Below are positions 6,981 through 14,190 of a stretch of 14,190 nt of DNA, piece by piece. Source of the DNA: Candidatus Altarchaeota archaeon (GTDB lineage: Archaea; Altiarchaeota; Altiarchaeia; IMC4; QMZM01); assembly GCA_018897475.1 (NCBI GenBank), contig JAHIKS010000037.1, forward strand, positions 1-14,190, in the 5' to 3' direction. The position numbers were made by a program, and so were the translations under genes. The notes under the pieces are model-generated. The model was not told the DNA's origin and ran no database searches. It saw only the letters and a list, made by a program, of their open reading frames with translations. Each line of letters starts with the position of its first letter. Within the stretch, counting starts at the first letter, position 1.

Positions 6981-8627
6981 ATGAGGTCCGACAGAATCAA
7001 AAAAGGACTGGAGAGGGCCCCTCACAGGGCGCTTCTCTATGCAACAGGACTATCAAAGGAGCAGATGGACAAGCCGTTCATCGGAGTCGCGACATCATTC
7101 AGCGACGTCGTCCCGGGGCACATAGAAATGCGAACCCTGGAGAGATTCATTGAGAAGGGAGTCCATTCAGGCGGAGGGAATTCATTCTTCTTCGGCGTCC
7201 CCGGAATCTGCGACGGCATTGCAATGGGCCATGAGGGAATGAACTATTCTCTTCCTTCCAGGGAATTAATTGCAGACATTATAGAATCAATGGCCATGGC
7301 CCACGCCTTCGACGGCCTTGTTTTGTTAACAAACTGCGACAAAATCACTCCGGGTATGCTGATGGGCGCTGCAAGGGTTGACATCCCTTCCATAGTCGTT
7401 ACGGCCGGTCCTATGCTATCCGGCAGATACAAGGGAAGGAAACTCTCATTGGTCAGGGACACATTCGAAGCGCTTGCAAAGTGCCAGGCCGGAGAGCTTG
7501 CCGAAGAGGAGGTCTACGCCCTGGAAGAGTGCGCATGCCCCGGCGTCGGCTCCTGCCAGGGCCTCTACACCGCCAATACAATGGCCTGCGTTACCGAAGC
7601 ATTGGGAATGTCCCTGGAGGGCTGTGGAACGGCCCTGGCAGTATCAGCCAAGAAAAGGAGAATCGCGTTCAATTCCGGAATGAGGGCTGTCTCGTTAGTC
7701 GAGGAGAACCTGACTCCAAGAAAGATTTTGACCAAGAACGCCTTCGAGAACGCCATAAGAGTGGATATGGCAATGGGCGGTTCAACCAACACGGCACTGC
7801 ACATCCCGGCCATCGCCAACGACGCTGGCATTAAGCTCGAGCTGGACCTGTTCGACAAAATCAGCAGGGAGACCCCGCACATAACGAACATAAGGCCGGG
7901 CGGTGAATTCTTCATGGAGGACGTGGAATTCGCGGGAGGAGTTCCAGCTGTTCTGAATATCATCAAGGACATGCTGAAGGACAACCTAACTGTCACTGGA
8001 AAGGCGATAAAGAAGATTGCTTCCGATGCCGAGGTATCTGACTCAGAGGTCCTGAGGCCCCTGGACAACCCGTTCCACAAGGAGGGCGGAATCGCGGTCC
8101 TGAAGGGAAGCCTTGCCCCCAACGGCTCCGTAATAAAGCAGAGCGCAGTGAACCCGGACATGCTCAGGCACGAGGGCCCGGCAAGAATCTTCGACTCTGA
8201 GGACGAGGCAATAAAGGCAATATTCGGCAAGAAGATTGAGGAGGGCGACGTCATTGTCATAAGGTACGAGGGCCCAAAGGGAGGCCCCGGCATGAGGGAG
8301 ATGCTCTCCCCCACATCAGCAATCTCCGGCATGGGCTACAAGAAGGTCGCACTCATTACCGACGGCAGGTTCTCCGGAGGGACGAGAGGGCCGTGCATCG
8401 GCCACGTTTCCCCGGAAGCCATGGAGGGCGGCCCGCTGGCCATAGTGGAGGAAGGAGATGTCATAGAAATCGATATCCCTGGCAGGAAATTAAATCTCAA
8501 AATCCCCGATAAAGAGATTAAATCAAGGCTCCAGGGCTGGAAGAAGCCCGAGAAGAAACTGACAGGGCTTCTTGCCCGTTATTCCAAACTGGTCAGCTCT
8601 GCAGACAGGGGCGCGGTATTTGTTTAA
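6981..8627 (+). CDS. ilvD: Dihydroxy-acid dehydratase IlvD
   Basis: Dehydrates 2,3-dihydroxy-3-methylbutanoate and the methylpentanoate homologue to 2-oxo acids in valine, leucine and isoleucine synthesis. The 548 residues are full length for archaeal IlvD and contain all family blocks: DGIAMGHEGM (78-87), NCDKITPGML (118-127), GSCQGLYTANTMA (190-202), MGGSTNTALH, EGPKGGPGM and GRFSGGTRGPCIGHVSPEA. Cluster ligands Cys119 and Cys192 are present. VPGH (44-47) stands where plant and mycobacterial [2Fe-2S] enzymes have a third ligand cysteine, so an oxygen-labile E. coli-like [4Fe-4S] enzyme is more likely. The usual CPGCGSC is CPGVGSC here, losing one non-ligand cysteine. The ATG is 1 nt after the phoU stop with no Shine-Dalgarno sequence, suggesting coupled translation. 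It is clearly richer in G+C than pst. Its stop overlaps that of the convergent lipoprotein gene. Confidence 0.96.
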   Translation: MRSDRIKKGLERAPHRALLYATGLSKEQMDKPFIGVATSFSDVVPGHIEMRTLERFIEKGVHSGGGNSFFFGVPGICDGIAMGHEGMNYSLPSRELIADIIESMAMAHAFDGLVLLTNCDKITPGMLMGAARVDIPSIVVTAGPMLSGRYKGRKLSLVRDTFEALAKCQAGELAEEEVYALEECACPGVGSCQGLYTANTMACVTEALGMSLEGCGTALAVSAKKRRIAFNSGMRAVSLVEENLTPRKILTKNAFENAIRVDMAMGGSTNTALHIPAIANDAGIKLELDLFDKISRETPHITNIRPGGEFFMEDVEFAGGVPAVLNIIKDMLKDNLTVTGKAIKKIASDAEVSDSEVLRPLDNPFHKEGGIAVLKGSLAPNGSVIKQSAVNPDMLRHEGPARIFDSEDEAIKAIFGKKIEEGDVIVIRYEGPKGGPGMREMLSPTSAISGMGYKKVALITDGRFSGGTRGPCIGHVSPEAMEGGPLAIVEEGDVIEIDIPGRKLNLKIPDKEIKSRLQGWKKPEKKLTGLLARYSKLVSSADRGAVFV

Positions 8628-9487
8628 CTATCTGCGCCCTCTGTAATCTCTATTCTCTTCATTGCACTTGCCACTACCTCTCCATCATAGACAATTCCTT
8701 CGAATTCTCCATCATAGATGAGGTCGGCGTTTATCCCGTAAAGTCCAATATCGATGCTGAGGTTGTCATCCGCAGCAGGTATCAGGTACTCATAATCGAA
8801 TGAACTCTCCCCAGCCGGGATTTTCACCCTCTGGGAGCTGTCAATCCTGTCACAGCCGTGGCGGATTCCTTCAACATCCAGCGTTGCCATCCCGATGTTC
8901 CTCTCACTCCCGACACTGACGTGAACCTTCACCGTTTCCTCGAACCGGTATTCCTCCCTGTCGGTCTCCACCGAGATGTTCAGGACGTCCTCCAGTTCGG
9001 GCAGCTTTCTCTTCTCCAGTTCAAACTCGTTTGAATAGTATGTGCTGTTGCTCTCACAGCTGGATACCTCGCTGTCAGAGCAGCCAAAATACAGGCTGAA
9101 CCTCTCCCTATATGTTCCAGAATCCAGGTAGTTGTTTGCTGACCACCTTGTCTCGAGAGAGAATTCCTTGCTCTCGCCGGGAGCCAGGCTGTGGCTAATC
9201 CTGTTTTTCCCGCACCTCTTTTCCGATGATGGTCCCCATTTGTTCCAGACCTCCTTTTCGAGAACAAGGTAATCGCAGGATGCAAAATGAACCTCCCTAT
9301 CGAGGCCGTTCATGACGGTTATGCTGATGGTGTCGGCCTGGACATACTCCACTTTATCCGTCTTTATAGTCAGCTCTTCCGCCATCACAGTCGTTTCCAT
9401 CTCTTCCTGTTCCACTCCCTGCTCCGCTTCCTGCTGGACGCAGCCAGCGAAGAGCAGGAGCACAATCAAAAACATAATCTTTTTCAT
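8624..9487 (-). CDS. Secreted lipoprotein with two Ig-like regions
   Basis: A 287-residue lipoprotein of unknown function. The signal peptide MKKIMFLIVLLLFAGC ends in a lipobox (FAGC, Cys16), followed by a Glu/Gln-rich linker. Two predicted beta-sandwich regions follow. The first (about 36-160) begins TIKTDKVEYVQADTISITV and includes LAPGESKEFSLETRW, a pattern seen in BsuPI-like or other Ig-like domains. The second (about 168-285) begins ISVETDREEYRFEETVKVHV and repeats the same strand pattern, with PAGESSFDYEY. The first region holds several cysteines that could form disulfides. The start overlaps the stop of the ligase gene as ATGA, with GAGGAG 8 nt upstream inside that gene. Its stop overlaps the end of ilvD by 3 nt, leaving no room for a terminator between the convergent genes. 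Confidence 0.8.
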   Translation of the reverse strand: MKKIMFLIVLLLFAGCVQQEAEQGVEQEEMETTVMAEELTIKTDKVEYVQADTISITVMNGLDREVHFASCDYLVLEKEVWNKWGPSSEKRCGKNRISHSLAPGESKEFSLETRWSANNYLDSGTYRERFSLYFGCSDSEVSSCESNSTYYSNEFELEKRKLPELEDVLNISVETDREEYRFEETVKVHVSVGSERNIGMATLDVEGIRHGCDRIDSSQRVKIPAGESSFDYEYLIPAADDNLSIDIGLYGINADLIYDGEFEGIVYDGEVVASAMKRIEITEGADS

Positions 9488-10539
9488 TTTTTGAACTCCT
9501 CAACGGCTCCAAGAATTGCCTCAATGAAATCATCCGCCGTTGCTCCAATTAATTGCACGCCGTTCTCGGAGAAATATTTATTGACGGTCTCTTCAATGGC
9601 GCCTCTCTCGGCGTTAACTCCTGAAAGGGCCTTCTCCAGCCCAGTAAAGTCTATGTCGTTTACCTGCATGAAGTCCCCCGTAATTCCGATGGCCCTTATG
9701 CTGTCCCCCTCGAGGTAGGTGGCAACCCTTATGATGCCCTTCTCGGCGGGATGTATGTAACTGGCATTGGAAACGCTGCAGTGCCCGGGCCTGAATATGA
9801 ACTTCAAATCCCGGAACTGCTTCGTCTTTTCCTCCCAGATTTTTTTCTCTTCGTCATTGAGCGGCTTCTTCTCCAGTTTCAGGCCGAGTGATTCTTCGAA
9901 TCCCTGCAGCAGGTACTGCCTCAATTCGGCAGGCGGAATCTTCCTGCCCAGCTCCGCAGTCAGTGTGGTGATTCTCTTCTGGGCCGACGGGACCCCTTTC
10001 TTCTTCAGCTTCTGGGCCGGAATCTTCGCAATCTGCTTGTAGGTCTCAAAATCCAGGTCCCAGATGACGCTGCCATAGACAAGGACGGCATTGCTCTTGC
10101 TCATGGCCGTCATTCCCCCGATTTTTTTATCGTCTATATTTATGTCGTTAATCGGGGTGAAATTAGCGTTCAGGCCGAGCTTTTTCAGCCCCATTATTAC
10201 TCCCTCAGAAAATCTTTTGAAGTTCTCCATCATGTCCTTGGAAGCATCACTCCTGCTGACGCAGACCCCCCAGGCAGTATTTCCCGGAACCATGAATCCC
10301 GCTCCTCCCCCGGTCTCTCTTCTTTCCAGCTTTACGCCGAGGCGGTTACAGGCATCCAAATCACATTCCTCCTCAGCGCACTGGTTCCTGCCGAGAGAGA
10401 GAACATTACTTGGACACTCTTCAAGAAAAACGGTATTCGGACTGACCCCTTTATTCATCCCGTCAAGAAGGGTCGAGTGAATGGCATTACACTTGAACAC
10501 TTCATCCTCCTTAACCTCGAGATAACGCCACGACATCAT
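9484..10539 (-). CDS. Lipoate-protein ligase A family protein
   Basis: Cytoplasmic enzyme of the LplA/biotin-ligase fold, expected to attach lipoate (or octanoate) to a lysine of an acceptor protein such as GcvH. Numbered from ATG 10539 (351 residues), it shows the substrate-loop motif RRETGGG (73-79) and NDINIDDKKIGGMTA (131-145), with Lys139 matching the lipoyl-AMP-binding lysine, followed by LVYGSVIWDLDFE. The C-terminal part (from about 270) has a separate domain resembling the LplA accessory domain. The conserved His after GGG (GGGAVFHD in E. coli) is Met here. A GTG at 10587 is in frame and overlaps the upstream stop as TAGTG. I prefer ATG 10539 or 10536 because homologues begin near MSWRYLEV and TTTATTT lies 32 nt ahead. 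The target protein is not in the window, and an octanoyltransferase role cannot be excluded. Confidence 0.8.
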   Translation of the reverse strand: MMSWRYLEVKEDEVFKCNAIHSTLLDGMNKGVSPNTVFLEECPSNVLSLGRNQCAEEECDLDACNRLGVKLERRETGGGAGFMVPGNTAWGVCVSRSDASKDMMENFKRFSEGVIMGLKKLGLNANFTPINDINIDDKKIGGMTAMSKSNAVLVYGSVIWDLDFETYKQIAKIPAQKLKKKGVPSAQKRITTLTAELGRKIPPAELRQYLLQGFEESLGLKLEKKPLNDEEKKIWEEKTKQFRDLKFIFRPGHCSVSNASYIHPAEKGIIRVATYLEGDSIRAIGITGDFMQVNDIDFTGLEKALSGVNAERGAIEETVNKYFSENGVQLIGATADDFIEAILGAVEEFKK

Positions 10540-10586
10540 GAATCTTAAATTATACCTATTGCAGAAATAAAAGCGGTTTAGCGGCA

Positions 10587-12563
10587 CTATTCTTCAGGAA
10601 TCTCTTTAGCCTCCCTCTTTGCCTCCTGTATGGTGCTCCTGATTTCCTCCTCCATGCTCTCTCCGGCATCCGGCTCCTCTAAAGTTTCTTCCCCGGCGCC
10701 TCCCTCACTTTCGCCGGCTTCTTCTTTGACCGCGTCCTTCTCATCCGCCGGCGAATCTACAATATCTCTTTCCCTCCCGACCATGCCCTCAAGGCCCCTT
10801 CTCTTTTCCTCAAACACCTGCTTTGTAGTATCCTTTTCCCTAATCTCCTCTTCGACATGGTGTCTCTCCTCTATCTCCCTTTTCTCCTTCTCGGAGCGCC
10901 ACCTCAGAATCACAAATATTATCATGCTTATGACTACCACGGCTATGCCTACGCTGAATATGTCGCTCAGTCTCTCAGTCTCCCCCAACATCCTTTTATT
11001 CGAGGAAATCAAATCCTCCGACTTCGAGATTCCGCTGGACTGGTTAATCTCCTTGTAAAGGCCGTTTGCCCTTATCGAATAGTCCTTGGAGACCTCGTAG
11101 TTGTTAAGCTCGAAGTACCTCTCGGCTTCGGCATAATAGTTGTCCGCCTCTTCCCTCTTTGCAATCCCCTCCTGAATGGACGAATTCAGCTCCTGCAATC
11201 CTTTGTATTCGCTGTAACAGCACATACTCTCTTCGTCACATTCCATCTCCCTAAGCGTCTCGCTTCCGTTCTGTATATCCATGGTTGCCAGCTCATACTC
11301 TGCCGACCTGTAGTATTCATCTGCGGATATGTATCTCGAATTCACATCGTCCATATTCTCTTGGCTCCAATCTATCCTCTCCCTCAGGAGTATGCACTTC
11401 GACATACCTGCGGAGTAATCTATGGAATCAAACAACTCATAGGCCTTTTCCACCCTCTCACTGGCATTCCCGAAGCATCCGGAGCCGAAGAGGACATAGG
11501 CCTTGTCATAGTGGTATTCCGCATCATCCTTGACACTCATCTTCCCCCAGTCCGCCCTTATCCTGTCCTGGAGCTCATCGACCACGTCAATCTTATCCGA
11601 ATAGGCCTTCATCTTCGTCTTGTCATTCGTGCTCCTTGCCAGGTCAAGGAACGTCTGGTATATGTCGTGCGCCATTACGGCAGTAGTATTCGCATTAGTA
11701 TAGTCCCCCGTCAGATAGTAGGTCCTTGCCTCCCTGTAATATCCCTCTGCCTTTTGGTTCTGCTCCGCCTCATAGATTGACATCTCGCTGTAGATGACGT
11801 CCACCAGTTCCTGGGCCTTTGCAGCCCCCACTTCATCATCTATCCTCAGGTAAAGCCTCTTCGCTTCCCCGACATATTCCAAAGCACGGTTATAATTCTC
11901 ATAGCCACCCGTCCCGTAATACTCCTGCGCCCTGCCGTAGTTTATGTTCGCCATCTCCTCTATCTCGGTTATCTTCCCCCCAATGGTAGCCAGGAAATTT
12001 GTGCATTTTTCAACTCCGGCAGTGTCGCCTATCTCTGCATATACCTTGGAGGCGTTCTCGGCATACTCTCTTGCGGTTATGTAATTCTCTGATATGAAGA
12101 AATCCTCCGCCTGATAGTACAGGCTGTCAGCGTATGCCTTTTTACTCGTTTCCACCTTCTCATCAATCTTTGCAATAAGCCCGTCACAGCTGTCGATTCC
12201 CTGCTGATGGGGGATTAAGGAATACAGTTCCTTCGATCTGCTCACAAAGTCGGTCGCATCCGCATAATTGCCCTGCTTGTAATATTCAAAAGCCAGGTAG
12301 TAGTAGTTGTAGGCCTGGTTCCTAAGACATGTGTTAATCTCGATAATCAACGCAGCTGCGTTGTCCTTGCCTTCGGTGTAGTGTGCCCTGTCGTAGTAAT
12401 TCAGGGCAAGCTCTGCAAGCTGGCTGGCGTTCTTGCAGCTGGTATTCCCGTACTCGTCAAGGGCCTGCTGGTAATACATGTCGGCCAGCTCCCTGTCGGA
12501 AATGGCGGTTACCGTCCCGATTATCAGGACCAGGGCCAGCGCGGTGATTAATCTAGCTCTCAT
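10587..12563 (-). CDS. Membrane-anchored TPR-like repeat surface protein
   Basis: A 658-residue protein of unknown function. It has an N-terminal signal peptide (to about residue 20), then about 510 residues outside the cell forming eight repeats of about 60 residues with the pattern A..YY.A..YY..gnY..A...A...Y..i.d..G..kC...I, which are TPR-like helical hairpins. A membrane helix lies at about 535-555 (IFSVGIAVVVISMIIFVILRW). The last 103 residues are a charged, Glu-rich cytoplasmic tail. Several repeats carry a cysteine at the same point (EINTCL, IDSCDG, VEKCTN, MSKCIL), and there are many N-glycosylation sequons. The upstream surface-protein gene ends inside this one, an 11-nt overlap, and shares the same repeat. 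A scaffold or adhesive role for binding partners outside the cell is plausible but unproven. Confidence 0.75.
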   Translation of the reverse strand: MRARLITALALVLIIGTVTAISDRELADMYYQQALDEYGNTSCKNASQLAELALNYYDRAHYTEGKDNAAALIIEINTCLRNQAYNYYYLAFEYYKQGNYADATDFVSRSKELYSLIPHQQGIDSCDGLIAKIDEKVETSKKAYADSLYYQAEDFFISENYITAREYAENASKVYAEIGDTAGVEKCTNFLATIGGKITEIEEMANINYGRAQEYYGTGGYENYNRALEYVGEAKRLYLRIDDEVGAAKAQELVDVIYSEMSIYEAEQNQKAEGYYREARTYYLTGDYTNANTTAVMAHDIYQTFLDLARSTNDKTKMKAYSDKIDVVDELQDRIRADWGKMSVKDDAEYHYDKAYVLFGSGCFGNASERVEKAYELFDSIDYSAGMSKCILLRERIDWSQENMDDVNSRYISADEYYRSAEYELATMDIQNGSETLREMECDEESMCCYSEYKGLQELNSSIQEGIAKREEADNYYAEAERYFELNNYEVSKDYSIRANGLYKEINQSSGISKSEDLISSNKRMLGETERLSDIFSVGIAVVVISMIIFVILRWRSEKEKREIEERHHVEEEIREKDTTKQVFEEKRRGLEGMVGRERDIVDSPADEKDAVKEEAGESEGGAGEETLEEPDAGESMEEEIRSTIQEAKREAKEIPEE

Positions 12564-14190
12564 TGTTTATTTCTTTATCCCACTCATCCTCTATTTCTTT
12601 ACCTTCCTCCTTCTCTAGTCCTTTACCTTCCTCCTTCCCTGTCTCTTTACTATCCTCACCCTCTATCTCTCTAATCTCCTCCTCTATCTCTCTACCCTCT
12701 TTCTCATCTATCCATTTACTCTCTCCACCCTCCTTCGTTATATCTTTAATCTCCTCTCCCTCATCTATTTCCCCACCCTTCTCCTCTATCTCTCCACTAT
12801 CTTCCTCTATTTCTCCACCTCCCTCGTCCTCTATCCCTCTACTTTCTTCTTTCTTTGTCTCTTTACTCTTCCCCTTATTTGTCTGCTTTGTCCTCTTCCT
12901 TTTAATAAATATTATCGCGAGCACTACTATTAATACTGCCGCCATGCCGGGAAGCTTGCCTGTAATATCTCCCAGGGCATTGTCCTCGGCCGGAATAGTC
13001 GTGGGAATCGTCGTTTCCGGCATACTGGAGGTCGTTGACTCGGGGAGGGAAGTGCTCGTCGTAATCATGGCATCCTTTATCCGTCTCGATAACGCATTGC
13101 ACTTTGCAATGCCCTCGCCGTCCCTCAGCCCTATGTACGCCCTTGTTGCATCCACAATATAGGTGCTGGCATTTTCATAGAGGGAGTTGTTGTAGTAATA
13201 CTCTGCAAGTTGATAATAGCTCTCGGCAAGCGCTTTCTTCTCATCCTTGACCCCCGCCGCAATCTTGGCGATAATTATTGAACACCTGAGCACATTCTCG
13301 TTATCGTTCAATTCCCCATATGCGGCCCTTGCCATCTTGATATAAATCGTGGAATTTTCATAGTCCTTGATTGCGAAATACTCATCTGCCCTCCTGTAGT
13401 AATTGTCCGCCTTCTCTCTATTGACCTGAGTCCAGTTTATGTTGAAGACATAGACTCCGTCCGCCGAGGATATTATGAATTCCCGCTCGCCGTCGTTTTC
13501 GAAGTCATCGATGACTACGTCGCTCATGCTGTATTTGAGGCCTGGGTCATAGATGTGCTCCAGCTCCCCGTCCCTGCTAATCGCATGCAGATGGCTGTCG
13601 CTGAGAAGCAGAATGCTGTCGTTCACCATACCCTCAGCTATTATGCCCCGAATCTCCTCCCCTGCGTCATACTCCCAGAGTGCATCATTGTTTACATCGC
13701 GGGCATAGGCAATATTTCCTGAGGTAAGAAGAATCTCGTCGTAGTCATCATCATCGAGATTCAGGGGAACTGCATCGAAATCCTCCTCCGTTATATTGAT
13801 ATTCACCTCCAGCTCCCCGTCGGTGTTCAGGACGTATATGCTGTCCTCCAGGGAAACAGCGAATATCTCCTCGCCGGCCCTTGGGTAGAAGTCGGCAAGA
13901 TACACGCTGCTGACTCCCTTTGACAGGCTGTAGTTCCACTCAATAGAGCCCTCAAAGTCCATGAGATATATCGAATAGTCGGAATTTGCCAGGATCCATC
14001 CCCTCAGCTCAGTCGATATCGACTCTATGCTGTCGTTGAGAGCATTGTACCAGAGGTATTCATTATAGTTATCAGCAAGTGTTGCCACCCCCTGCCTCGT
14101 CCCACCCAGTATCTCCTTGTAGCCGTTGTCATCCATGTCAACGGTTTTGATTTCACGCATTATCTTGTTTGATTTAACCTTGCCGGAGGG
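12553..14190 (-). CDS. Propeller/TPR-like membrane surface protein, cut by window edge
   Basis: The frame is open to the window end, so the N-terminus is missing; the ATG at 14160 is internal, because codons before it (VKSNKI) continue the domain. About 545 residues are visible. The first about 245 form FG-GAP/VCBS-like propeller blades (VDMDDNGYKEILGGT, LNLDDDDYDEILLTSG, IDDFENDGEREFIISSADG), some with Asp-rich calcium-type loops. Two TPR-like repeats of about 60 residues follow, of the kind found in the next gene, each with the conserved Cys (LRCSII, AKCNAL). Then come a Thr/Ser/Pro stalk (TTSTSLPESTTSS...), a membrane helix (MAAVLIVVLAIIFI), and a 116-residue Glu/Lys/Gly tail in the cytoplasm. 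Numerous NxS/T sequons support an exposed location. The function is unknown; the architecture suggests a surface receptor or scaffold. It overlaps the next gene by 11 nt. Confidence 0.75.
   Translation of the reverse strand, partial: PSGKVKSNKIMREIKTVDMDDNGYKEILGGTRQGVATLADNYNEYLWYNALNDSIESISTELRGWILANSDYSIYLMDFEGSIEWNYSLSKGVSSVYLADFYPRAGEEIFAVSLEDSIYVLNTDGELEVNINITEEDFDAVPLNLDDDDYDEILLTSGNIAYARDVNNDALWEYDAGEEIRGIIAEGMVNDSILLLSDSHLHAISRDGELEHIYDPGLKYSMSDVVIDDFENDGEREFIISSADGVYVFNINWTQVNREKADNYYRRADEYFAIKDYENSTIYIKMARAAYGELNDNENVLRCSIIIAKIAAGVKDEKKALAESYYQLAEYYYNNSLYENASTYIVDATRAYIGLRDGEGIAKCNALSRRIKDAMITTSTSLPESTTSSMPETTIPTTIPAEDNALGDITGKLPGMAAVLIVVLAIIFIKRKRTKQTNKGKSKETKKEESRGIEDEGGGEIEEDSGEIEEKGGEIDEGEEIKDITKEGGESKWIDEKEGREIEEEIREIEGEDSKETGKEEGKGLEKEEGKEIEDEWDKEINNES
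12566..12890 (-). repeat. Degenerate polypurine repeat coding the charged tail
   Basis: Over about 325 bp the minus strand is almost all purine (by eye more than 80%), built from imperfect units such as GAAATAGAGGAG that encode EIEE, GGEI and EEGK. It forms the cytoplasmic tail of the propeller/TPR-like protein. Such tracts change length easily by slippage and can form triplex DNA. The plus-strand frame across it, rich in Ser and Pro, is a by-product. Confidence 0.6.

Noticed and set aside
7565..8332. 255-codon open frame on the minus strand inside ilvD
   Set aside because: It lies fully antisense to a well-conserved enzyme gene in G+C-rich sequence, where stops are rare in this frame; its product has no recognisable domain.
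10540..10587. GTG at 10587 as the start of the ligase gene
   Set aside because: It would add 16 residues (MPLNRFYFCN...) not expected in the family, and a TATA-like TTTATTT falls inside this extension. Kept as an alternative because TAGTG overlap coupling is possible.
10857..11780. 307-codon open frame on the plus strand inside the TPR-like gene
   Set aside because: Antisense to the repeat-coding gene. The periodic sequence of the true gene keeps this frame open; no signal peptide, motif or ribosome binding site supports it.
12563..13162. Ser/Pro-rich 199-codon frame on the plus strand
   Set aside because: It is the mirror of the polypurine tract that encodes the charged tail; the low-complexity peptide is a by-product.

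Overview
The window most likely comes from an uncultivated archaeon. TATA-box promoters lie 30 nt ahead of start codons and imply leaderless mRNAs. The phosphate regulator has an AbrB-type DNA-binding head fused to a PhoU-like body, as in many archaea. The dihydroxy-acid dehydratase is of the methanogen-like type, and several cell-surface proteins carry many N-glycosylation sequons and a Thr/Ser/Pro stalk. No 16S rRNA or other taxonomic marker is present, so I do not assign a phylum.

The left half (about 200-6980) is a phosphate acquisition locus. A minus-strand AbrB-PhoU regulator is divergent from a plus-strand pstS-pstC-pstA-pstB operon (lipoprotein binding protein, two permeases, ATPase), whose genes overlap one another. 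The 120-bp divergent promoter region holds a perfect 9-bp inverted repeat that overlaps the pst TATA box and shares its core with the regulator's own TATA box; it is a good operator candidate. pstB is followed by a decayed phoU copy (4720-5093). Next come an IS-end-like motif and then a second, sodium-type phosphate transporter gene (NptA/PNaS family) with its own promoter and an intact phoU. The broken and intact phoU copies share a 119-bp block that is 117/119 identical inside otherwise about 70% similar sequence, which looks like gene conversion.

The middle holds ilvD (6981-8627), which starts 1 nt after phoU and is probably cotranscribed with it although its pathway (branched-chain amino acids) is unrelated.

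The right half (8624-14190, minus strand) is a four-gene, tightly overlapping cluster converging on ilvD. In transcription order it encodes a surface protein cut by the window edge (FG-GAP-like propeller, TPR-like repeats, Thr/Ser stalk, membrane anchor, charged cytoplasmic tail), a second surface protein made of eight about 60-residue TPR-like repeats with a membrane anchor and acidic tail, a lipoate-protein ligase A family protein, and a secreted lipoprotein with two Ig-like regions. The two large surface proteins share the same roughly 60-residue repeat, often with a cysteine at the same position, and are the least explained part of the window.

By eye, G+C rises from about 35% in the regulator, through about 40-45% in pst, to 55-60% in ilvD. 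Two similar IS-end-like motifs in the same orientation (103-135 and 5118-5150) bracket the AT-rich regulator/pst/phoU-remnant segment. No tRNA, rRNA, CRISPR array or intact transposase was found.
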